Assembly (NCBI RefSeq): GCF_015706575.1
Contig: NW_024037072.1
Location: forward strand, 21,639,162 to 21,703,161
Origin: Patiria miniata
Lineage: Eukaryota > Echinodermata > Asteroidea > Valvatida > Asterinidae
Reading direction: 5' to 3'
Length of the DNA stretch: 64,000 nt
A program made the position numbers and the translations under genes. The notes below the pieces were generated by a model. It was not told the DNA's origin. It saw only the letters and a list, made by a program, of their open reading frames with translations, and made no database searches. Positions 54,036 to 64,000 of this stretch are shown here, piece by piece (within the stretch, counting starts at the first letter, position 1; each line of letters begins with the position of its first letter).

Positions 54036-54248
54036 ACTTTTTTTTTAACATGTACATGTATAAAGAAACTGATTCTTCAACAAACGCAATATTCACATAA
54101 AACAAAAGTTGTTGTGTGATGTCATTCGTGGGTCTTGTCTCCTTTTTTTAAACATGTACATAAAAAAACGTATTCTTCAACAAACGCATAAAATATTCAC
54201 ATAAAAACAAAAGTTGTTGTGTGATGTCATCCGTGGGTCTTGTCTCTT
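54036..54248. repeat. 104-bp tandem duplication
   Basis: Two copies share TTCTTCAACAAACGCA, AATATTCACATAAAA, AACAAAAGTTGTTGTGTGAT and CGTGGGTCTTGTCTC, with AACATGTACA at the start of each. Confidence 0.92.
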
Positions 54249-57123
54249 CAAGTGTCTAAAAGAATTCTCTCCATCTGTGACCCAAATCAATGGCTAAATA
54301 AATGTACATGATATGTAAGCTGTAGTGTGCAGTGAAAACATGTGAACACCCATTTCTTCTCATACCGTACATGTAGCGGTACAAGAATGAAAGTGACCCA
54401 AATTTTGATACTCACGTGTACATACTGTACATGGATATGTACACTGTATCCTTTCATTAGGGACCTACCGGTACCGTACCAGTACACCTACCGTACCTGT
54501 ACACTGTACACATGTTCCATTAGGAATCCCACCGATAATTTCCTGTTACAAAAATCAATATTAAATTATACGCACACAGTTGTAGATTTCCGGCACGTGA
54601 GTCATCACTCTCAATGGCACACAGGTATTATGAGCCTCAAATGGGAACGTTAATGAAAGAATATTGTTATGAATATCTGCCATACCTGAGCACTGACGTA
54701 ATTGTCTCCAATACACAGTCACACACACAGACAGACAGAGCGATGTTCACAATACAGGCCGTCCACTGCATTGGACCATAATGCATTGTACATGTACATT
54801 TGTACTATGTACATGTATGCAAAGTCCAAAGCTTGTCTGTGTTTAAATCAATACTGCCTTCAATCATGTCAATGGGCTGTTCTTATACATTTGAGAAATG
54901 AATGCCCACAGTTCTTTTGTGTACTATGTTCTAGCACAAATGTGTACCTTGACACATGTACATGTACATACATGTACACATGGGCTATTGCCTCACAGAA
55001 CACTGTGCAGTCTGTACCGTACTCACAGTCACATGTGAACAAAGTGATTAACCCACAAAAAATGGTTCGTTCTGGTCCAAAGTTTGATTTTTCCGGTCAG
55101 TAACAGGGTCAGCCAGAGGTCAAGATGTAGGCCATTGCAATTAACATTGCTTGCAAGGACGATGAAATCATTACTGTATAAACCAAGAAAAGGTAAAACG
55201 TGTCCAAAGGGTTAACTGATCTGAAAGTAAGGATTTTTCAGGGCTAGACCATTGTTTTTATAACATATCTCATTTACACGTAACTGCACACCGGTCTTCA
55301 AAGTCACAAAAGGACATTACATTTTATTGACTAAGTGAACAAGGATTATTTTTTCATGTTTGTAAAGGATATCCACAGAAATATGCTGACATAACATGTT
55401 TACTACCTGAGGTACCAGCATAATAATCAGTTCAAACACAGGGCAATGACCACAAAGAAAGGACACAGCTAGTATACAGGAATGACACACAAACATTTTC
55501 TTCTGTACATTGCTTAAAACTTGACATTGTCGTGCCTACATTACAAAGCACATACATGTACATGTACATAGACCTGCATGTTGCATGCAACTATTCAACC
55601 AGAGCGATTATAAATTCCAGAGTGTAGGATGCCAATACGGATGGCTTCACACATCCTTCTCATCTTCGGCCTCCAAACATCTATTGACCGTGATCAGATT
55701 GTTCACTGAAGGAAACATGGGATCCATGGCTGGATGTATTTCTGGAGTACTGTATGGAGTCCAGACTTTATAGACTGTTATCATGCTGCCACCATTGCAG
55801 TCATGTTCCCTGTATCCAATCACAGTACTGAATGATGTTTTTTTGTGCAAAAAGGAACCAGACTATATTTTCTTCCAGCTTTGCTTTGGCTACATTGATT
55901 TGAATGGGAAAAATCAAGACAGGCGCAACATTGTAATGGTCTATTGGGCCTCATCAGAACCACCCATGAGAGCCCTGTGTGTGGGTCGGCCATTTTAAAT
56001 TGCAAGCTTCATTTTTGGAACTTGTGAATTAAATGAAAGCAATGAAATAAAGTTAATTACAAATTACTAGGCCTACCAATCTGCTATTTATAATGAATAA
56101 TTTAAAATTTGGGATAACATGTAAACATACCGGTACCCTAATGTTTTAAGCCACATTTCAATAAAAAAAAAATTAAAGTGAGGCTTGGAACTCATAAATA
56201 GTCTGGCACCATCCCATTCAACAGTTTACAATTTATAAAACACATTCAAGGAACACGATCAAAACTGGCTTCCTCGTGAATAGGGGGTGGGAAAAAAGCC
56301 AATGTCTTCCCTCATCCTCACTTTACTCTAGTTTCATAATGCACCAAAGTCCCATTCCCACAAGCACAGCTGAGAAACCACTTCCCAAGCCTCTGTCACT
56401 CAACATGGTGTTTTTTTATGAGGTTCACACCTGTCCAGCAATAGGGTTCATGGTTGACCTGAGAAGTTGTCATAGGATCAGGGGTTCCCAGCAGAGAGTC
56501 CATGGTTGAGTTGATGTATTCAGGTCGTGTATAATAAAAGTCTGATGTGGGATCTGGGAAAGGTTTGCTTTCCTGTAGCTGATCAAACCCTCGCCTGGTC
56601 ATGTTGTACCCAAAAGCCTCAATTGAGGACATGTATAGACTCAGACTGAGACCTGGAGTGCCCTGAAACGTGCAAACCTAAATCAGGCCAGCAGCTTCAC
56701 TCACTCTTTAGCAAGCAAATTTCTCCAAAAATTACATTGGGCAAAGAAAAGGTCCTCAGTACCGGTATTTCACAAACCAACTTTGAAGACTCAATTCAAT
56801 TTTTAAAGGAGACATTTCTTCAATATTTTGCACAGGAGAGGGAAGTCAAGTGATTTCAAAATGAGGCTAAACACTAGACTGGTACGTGTCTAACCATGGT
56901 TCAATCTATTTGAAAAGACTGACCTTTTCATTCAGTGTCATTTAAGTCTGGTGGCTGACTATGGAGAAATGTGTAGAAATAGAGACTACGGTGCATGTAG
57001 TTCCTGGTTCATGCCACATGTTTCTTTTGGCATGGTTGATTGATGCAGTACTGAAGCGGTGTTGGACTGGTTGTTTCAGGTGCCAGTCCATTTTCATGTA
57101 TTGCATGTTTTCAATACTTAAGT

Positions 57124-57235
57124 TTTGGGACTCTCATACACAGTATTGAGAGTCCCAAATTTTCGGACTGGTATAGACTATAGTCGGTGACTGAGTCAGT
57201 CAGTCCATGGAGCTAAAAAAAATATAGCTCCATGG
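57124..57235. repeat. Two perfect hairpins in a GTCAGTC-rich stretch
   Basis: Hairpin 1 (57124-57159): 13-bp arms TTTGGGACTCTCA/TGAGAGTCCCAAA. Hairpin 2 (57205-57235): 11-bp arms CCATGGAGCTA/TAGCTCCATGG. GTCAGTC repeats, partly inverted, flank hairpin 2. Function unknown. Confidence 0.85.
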
Positions 57236-58740
57236 TCAGTCGGTCAGTAAGTCGGTGACTCAGTCAATCAGAGGGCAATAGCCTGGCCCTTTGGGTCCAG
57301 CAAGAAATAATTTCAGTGACCCTCAGCCAGAGAATGCATCATCAATTACACAGAATAGGTTTTAATGGAAAGGTTTTTTAATTGATGGTAAGGAATATTG
57401 AGAAAAAAAAAGGTGAAAAAAACCCAAGATAGATTGCCACTGAGCCGAATTACTTTGTTTAAAAGGTTGTGCATCTTCTCATTGTTTGCCAATTTTGGAA
57501 AGAATGTGGTATCCAGACGCCACTTCTTTGGTTGTGTACAAAATCTATGGAGAGTCAAGTAAATTTTCACAAGATATTTTAAACAAAATTGGAAATGTTT
57601 CTCAGTGCCAGATTCATGACTTTTGAATATGTTCGTAATGACTGACCTTCACTGAGATGATACTGTATGATGAAAAAAAGTAGGAGTCAGGATGCAACAT
57701 TCTTTCCTCACCTTTTTTCTCCATTGTGCCCCTAGTCCATTGCTTGTCTGAGTAATCCCACTTCCCCCAACCTGAATCCACGGATCCAAGACAAAATCCT
57801 TCTTACTCATCAGTCATCCCTTCTCAAAATTGTCAACTTATTACATGTACCATTCCAACACTCTTGATCCCAAAATACTGTATACTTACCATTAGTGCCA
57901 TCCAACTACACTTTATCCATTACCACACTCCAAAAAAAACCGAGCACCAATGTCAAGGAACCACATCAACTAGTACTGGGGTACATGTGTCAGAAAAACC
58001 TGAATCAATGTACTCAGTTTTCATTCACAAGTCCACAGAATCATATTCCCTTGAAACTTGCATTGACTAGACTACCGGTAAATGTGGACTAGACAGGAGT
58101 GGCTCCCCGTCAGATATGAACTTTGAGAGTCGAGACGCATTGTATGCATGTTTTATGCCGCTGCGTATTGTACATGATGTACTCTCAAAGAAATCAGTGT
58201 TTAGTGAGTAACTCCAAATTCCTGCAGCACAGCCTGCCAGGGCCTAATCATCCGTAAAATTCGCCATTGTGTTCTTGACATTTCTTCTTCTAGGGTCAGG
58301 GTGTCTTTCAAACCACAATGCTCCGATCCCAGCTTTGCGATCAAAGCAGAGGCATGCAGAGACTGTGCCTTTGAATGTCAAACAACTGCACCGTTGAGCG
58401 CCCGCAAATAAAACCGGGTGTTTTTGCTTTGGTATTCGGGAGGTCCTTAATAAGTCAGATGACGAGGACTGGGTTTAGTCCAGACTTTCTGCCAGACTAT
58501 GGTCGTTACATTCTTGGCATACTATTGCATACCTTCCATTGTCCAAATTTGAGAATGGAAATTACCGGTACATACCTTCCATTGTCGAAATTTGAGAAAG
58601 GGACTGCAAAGAAAATTGGAAATCCAGTTACCAGTATGTGTCATATTAGTCACTATTATAATCAAATTCAATGTGAAAAGTTTTTGGTCTCAGTGAACAT
58701 AATAATATGTACCGGTAGTCTGTGATCGTGTGATTATGCA

Positions 58741-59041
58741 AAGTGTGGTCTAGTGGTGGAGCATAGGAGTAATGATCGTAAGATTGTGGGTTCGAGCCCC
58801 GCCGTGACCATGCCTATTGTGCCCTTGAGTAACGCGCTTTACCTCAATCACTCCTCTCAACCCAGGTGTTAAATGGGTACCGCGTTATTCAGTGCTGGGA
58901 AGGTAACAGACTCGCTGTGGAGGAGGTGTGGTGACTCACTCATAGCAGCATTTCATGGACTCTAGTCTGGCCCAATCACTTCGAAAGAGAGATGGGCACT
59001 CTGTTTCTGTGAATACAGGTTCGTCCCATTTACCTTTACCT
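58741..59041 (+). mobile_element. tRNA-derived SINE, copy 2
   Basis: GTGTGGTCTAGTGGTGGAGC (A-box region) and GGGTTCGAGCCCCGCCG (B box) are followed by the same body as at 45471-45803. It is about 300 bp, without the duplication seen in copy 1. Its B box is closer to consensus than copy 1. No clear target duplication seen. Confidence 0.9.
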
Positions 59042-60505
59042 AAACTGTCCTAAGATATTCAACAGATGTTCCAAGGCATTCATTCAGCACCACCTGATTT
59101 GCATATTGTAGCCTACCGGTAGCTGCGTGAGGTCGCTGTTCGCACTTCGTAAAGTACGTGTGATTGCTTAGTGTGAGGCTACTGTTTTTGTTGGCAGCCG
59201 ACCATCGATCATCGGACTTCATTGTCGAACGCCTTGACCAAAGTTAACTATTAGCACGGTGATCACTGACCACAAACTGAACCACACCTTGAGTTCAACC
59301 CCTGTGTGCATTGCCTCTTTTCCTGTCCTAAAGGTGACCATAAGTGTTTGATTATCTCGTGATCTGGAAGGATGCTGAATCACTGACAAGTGACAGCTCC
59401 TGGTTATTTTGGCTAGAGTTTACTACACTGTACAACTACCTGTGAGACACTGGCCAGACTATAAAGAAGGAAACACAGGTGTACACTTAAAGTCTATGAA
59501 CGCTTGTATTTTAATTGTCTAAAGTAGTCACATTTCAAGCAGTCCACACAAACGTACACGAACGTACAATGTAATCTTTAGAATTTCAATTCCCAAAAGT
59601 TTTTAACTTTTGATTTTCACACATTTGTACAGAGAATCAGTGGGTATCATAATGTTTTTCAATTAAAAACTGACTGAAATCTATTCAGTCCAACTGAACA
59701 ATGTATGTGTACTCTGATTCAATGTTAAAATGTACAAAATGTTAAAATGCAGTCATGGGATACTTGCAATTGCCTGTAGATGGAAGCAACTTCAGAGGTT
59801 TTATTTTAAAACATTATCTGAATAGCAATTGGTGCACACTTAGCTCTGGGTACGAGCAAGGAAGAGTGTACACATACCGGTACAACATTGTATCACCTTA
59901 TGAGACAGACAGTGAGACATTTTGTGACCTGGCTGCACGCACTTTTCTTAAGTGACTAATTTCCTTTTTCATTAATGTGATTTCCCTTGTCTCCTCATAC
60001 AGGGGTATGAAAGAAACTTTTAGGAGCTTTTCATGAAAGCTGCAAGGGTGTTCATGTATCATTCTTATACAGAACTTGCAAAAATTACAATGTACCGATA
60101 CATGTACAGTATGGTGCAGGTATACATTGTACCATGAATAACTTACCTGAACACCTGTTTATTGCTACACAATTCTCAATTTCAAGTAATTTCCTCCAAA
60201 ATTCAAAAGCGAAGTGAAGTAAAAAAAAATTGATAAATACATGTAGCTTCCTAGTTACATGACAAAGTCTGCATCAAGGGCCCATGATGTTACATTAGAT
60301 GCAAGCCGGACCGTAGTTAATGTACCGGTTCCTTTAAAAAATGTAAATATGAACTTCGACACGCTACTGACATGTACCGGTACAAATGTATTTGGAGTCG
60401 AAGAAAATGTGACAAAACGTTTAGCACATACATGTACATGTACCGGTACATGTATACATTGTATATCATCTCCATGTTTGAATTGTATTACATACCGTAC
60501 ATATA

Positions 60506-60905
60506 CAGTGGAACGCCGCTGCAACGAACATCATTGGATCCACAGAAAGTGTTCATAATAATGATCGTTCGGTATAGTGATTTTGAACCGCCGGTACCCT
60601 CTTTTGACAAACTGGCATTTCTCACGAGTGGTTTTCCCTTCTATTCCTTGGGGGCATAATAGCCATCTATAGATCGTTCTTCAACATTCAAACACGATGG
60701 GTCATTTGATGTTTGGGAATTAAAAGTGGCCCAAATAGTGTTTAATACATGTACAACTGGTAGATTTTTTGTTAATCTGTTGACTTTTTTCAACAGTGTT
60801 TGATAAGTTTTGTACATTAAAATCGGGAGCCAAGGATAGTGTTCCGCATCTACAGCCAAATGTTCGGTATAGCGGTGTTTGGTATTATATAGCGGCGTTC
60901 CACTT
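60506..60905. mobile_element. 400-bp TIR element, TA target, Tc1/mariner-like ends
   Basis: The left end CAGTGGAACGCCGCTGCAAC and the right end (reverse complement) AAGTGGAACGCCGCTATATA share 14 of the first 15 bases. TA lies outside both ends. GTTCGGTATAG occurs near both ends, as an inner repeat. No transposase recognised. Confidence 0.78.
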
Positions 60906-62067
60906 TATATCTTACATGTTACACAACTAATACGAGAGAAAGAATGTACATGAAGCACTCATCTTTTTATCAAATAACAATGTGCAGGATTGTAGCAATA
61001 ATAATAAAACGGATTTGCTCAGAACAGAGGTCCAACATTTTGGTAAACTTCTAAACCGCTCTTCAAATTAGCACAGGGACATGGGCAGACAGACAGTACA
61101 GTAACTGTGGCAGCAAGGCGCACTGTCAACAATTGCCAGGGTTTGCCGAGATCCCTTTCACTTTAGTGAAAGTGTGGTTTCCTTGCGTTGTGTGTGATTT
61201 ACTGTCAGCACTACATGTAGTCTCGACTACAATGGCCGCAGACATCCAGTAATGTTTGGGGTTTGTATTACTGGGAAAACGACAAAGGCAAAAGTAATCT
61301 TGATGCGTTTGTTTAGGAAGTTCTTGAAATAGTTGCATAATTGCATATTACCGATCCCTAGACCAGGCGGAGGACTGTGTACAAAAATAGATTCATCTTC
61401 CAGCATATCTTTGATATGTTTCCAATATGTTTAGGCACTGCATTGAAAAAAATGTTGTTATTTTACATACATGTACATGTACATTATATGTACAATGTAT
61501 ACGTGTGTACACATGGGGTGTGGTCATATTCATGTATACGAAGGTAATTAATCTGTTCCTAATTAAATACGCTGTAAATCTTCTAATACATTACCACTGG
61601 TTTAAATGATATCTACATGCAGTTTAAATGATGGGCAGCTACATGTAGGTAAAAGAATTTGTGCACGCTATGTCCCATGCGGATGTAACAACAGTTAAAC
61701 CCTTTCAGATATTCATGGAAAGCAATGTACGTACATTGTACATAATCACTGGTTTCTCAAATGTGTTGACCTCCATGTTTTACAAATCCATACATACATG
61801 TACATGTACTGTACCGGTATGTACATGTACCGGTACATGTACATGTACATGTATAGCACAGAAGATTCATTTTTATGACAGCCCTGTAAATTTCTGCATG
61901 CCTTCACGTAGACTGCATCTTGAAATGTAGAGCACCATATTTGGCATTTCAGCATCTGATGCATTGAATGTGAATGAAACAATCTTCCTGTTATTCAGTT
62001 TTTCCTGGCATTTCATGTGTACATGCACACATGGAGGTGTTCGTGTACATACATATGCAAGGAAGCA

Positions 62068-62309
62068 TGATCTGATACACCGTGCCCTCTGGAGACATGC
62101 ACACAATAGGGATCAAAAGATTGTATACGTCTCCACAGGGCAATTTCTATAGATGAATACTTCTCCACAAGGTTTTCATGAAATATGATTTTACTCAAAA
62201 ATTAGGAATTTCCAAGGTACCGGTATTGTCGCAAACGGTAGAGTTTTAGAAAAGGGATATTAAGTCCGAATTTCAGCCAAGAAAATTAATTCTGGTTAAA
62301 ATAAGAGCA
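62068..62309 (+). repeat. Dispersed repeat family R2, copy B
   Basis: Inverted partner of 36879-37125, about 25 kb away. It includes TGATACACCGTGCCCTCTGG, GGGCAATTTCTATAGATGAA and GGATATTAAGTCCGAATTTC. Short inner direct repeats (TCTCCACAGGGC, TCTCCACAAGG) are visible in both copies. Confidence 0.88.
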
Positions 62310-64000
62310 TTTTGATACTAAATGCTACATGCCCATGCACATATTTTGCATGAATTAAATGCAACAACAAGCAAGGAGAAGTGAGTCTCACACTATGAGT
62401 GACTGTTATGGTGTTACTGGTTTGCCAAAGTTGCACTTACAAGGTTTCTCCAAGCTATAGAAACTCAAAAAGAAAACAGAAAAATAGACTACAAGCAACA
62501 ATCAACAATCACATTTCTGTTTATCCAACACATGGCACCAAACACAATTCAAATGGCTCAGGTTACGACCTTTCTCACACACCAAAAAGAGGATGGATCA
62601 AAAGATGACAACCGCGATCAAAAGAAGCCCCCAGATTGATTGAGACTGTTTACAGGTGCTGTCCTGTAGAGAGCAAACCAAGCATGCTCAGATAACGCTG
62701 GTAGAATACAACCGAATTAGCCACTAGTGCGCCCCTATTGGCCGTGTCTAATTCAATGTGAAATCGGTCTCAAGGAGACTTGAGTTGTTGGCAAATGAAA
62801 TGGCTGGAAAGGCCATACTCATGAGAGTGTTGGTACTGGTGCGTTCACGCTGTCCAGCATACAGGATGTAGTTGGCCTGAACAATTTCCGCATAGACCAG
62901 ACAAGCATCAGAACACTGACGTGCTAAATGTATGGGGTGGGACCTTTAAACACAAAACTTTTCCTTAACTTTCTATGGATAATATGCCATTAACAGTCTC
63001 TTGCAGATATTCTTGTGTGGCTTGGAATTGTTGTTTTTCCCTTCTTTGCATGACAGAGACTTACTGCAAAAAACAATGTAATGCGCAATTTTGACAATGG
63101 CAAATTAGATTGATATGGATGTCAATATTCCGACCAATTGTCAATCCTGCCAATACATTTTTAAGGGACTTTGCACACTTCTGCACAACCCTTTAGAAGA
63201 TAATTACAATTTCAATTTTTGAAATGTTACAATTTACACCTCCGGGATCTCACCATCCAAACAAGTCAGAGCAAACAGACTCAGTGAACATTGTACAAAT
63301 GTGGCATAGTGTCACAAGACGTTTCCCTACGTGTACTTCATGGAAAGACCGACGGATCATTTTCTAATCCACAAACACTTTTGTAATAAGAAATCTACTG
63401 GTAACCGGAGGTACGTACCTGCACAGGTAGGTTGCATCTGGTACATTTTATCATTTTCAGTAAAAGAGGATGTCCTCGTTATTTTCAGCTTATCACTCTG
63501 CTGTCCAAGGCCTGACAAAATAGCAGCTGCAACAAAAGGCTTGGCCAATCAGGGTGCAACTATGAATACAATGCTCACAAATAGGGTGACACAGACTCGG
63601 GCCTGGGCGAGGAACTCCTGATAAATGATGTTCGGACAGAACGACCATCTTTTGAGCCCGGGCACTTCTGAGTCTCTTGTAACTTAAGAAAAACAACTTG
63701 AGGTTTTTTTTTGTTAAAAGAGGCCCTTCTGATGAGGCATGTCAACAAATTTGTGATGGGTAAAGAGTGACCTTGCAGCAGTGGGTTTGAGATAGGGGTA
63801 ACCACTGGGTTTTGTTGGCCTTTTGGCTTTTTCAATATCTTCATGATTCTTTGTTTGCAGGGATAAACATGTAAACACCTAACACATAGTTCATCATCAT
63901 CCATTTACATACAGTATACATGTGTACACACCACACAAATTCACAACCTGGCATCCGTTTTGCTTTTATCGAAGAAAATTTCCCATCCTAAAATAACTGC

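Larger units (their letters stand above)
50894..64000. other. 5' flank, no second gene recognised
   Basis: Open frames here are short, lack family resemblance and have no consistent splice context. The longest (54702-55103, 58375-58725, 63575-63904) look like chance frames. Repeats inside are listed separately. The stretches 55110-57120, 57240-58735, 59045-60500 and 62310-64000 show nothing I can name. Unseen distant 5' exons of the RhoGEF or a short exon of a neighbour cannot be excluded. Confidence 0.6.

Noticed and set aside
54702-55103. 133-residue plus-strand open frame
   Set aside because: Much of it is Cys-Thr/Tyr-Met repetition from TACATGTA words.
58375-58725. 116-residue plus-strand open frame next to the SINE
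   Set aside because: No recognisable motif; it overlaps TACCGGTA-rich sequence and ends just before the SINE.
63575-63904. 109-residue minus-strand open frame near the right edge
   Set aside because: No family resemblance, no consistent splice sites and no neighbouring exon; most likely chance.

Overview
The window looks like nuclear DNA of a marine invertebrate animal. It has GT-AG introns of up to 8 kb, many tRNA-derived, MITE-type and foldback repeats, and a LINE tail. The palindromic words TACATGTA and ACCGGTA are very frequent. The repeat style (elements beginning GCCCAATTTCACGG and rich in CTAAGCA, tRNA-derived SINEs, pogo/hAT-like MITEs) reminds me of echinoderms, possibly a sea star. 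That assignment is an inference from memory of such genomes and was not tested.

One gene dominates. On the minus strand, 15 coding exons between 50650 and 9340 join in a single open frame of 4,884 nt (1,627 residues plus stop). Every junction is GT-AG and every phase agrees. The protein is a Dbl-family RhoGEF of the PLEKHG1/2/3 type. It has a basic N-terminus, a long disordered Ser/Thr/Pro-rich region, a DH domain (about 367-550), a PH domain (about 565-670) and a very long disordered C-terminal half. An in-frame stop two codons before the first ATG supports the start. No second gene was recognised on either strand.

Layout: 1-2262 is a 322-bp satellite array that continues beyond the left edge. 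2263-9339 is the 3' flank (possible long 3' UTR) with several foldback repeats. 9340-50650 is the gene. 50651-64000 is the 5' flank, with a TATA-like box, a diverged tandem duplication, a SINE, a MITE and dense TACATGTA words. The introns hold most of the mobile DNA: at least nine terminal-inverted-repeat elements, a SINE, a LINE 3' end, two dispersed repeat families with inverted partner copies, and three minisatellites.

The most unusual structure is in intron 6. A 145-bp unit is repeated about seven times between inverted terminal sequences, next to a CGGA microsatellite and a terminal hairpin. Each unit carries a perfect direct repeat of nuclear-receptor half-sites (AGGTCA). Similar half-sites also crowd the splice donor of exon 11.
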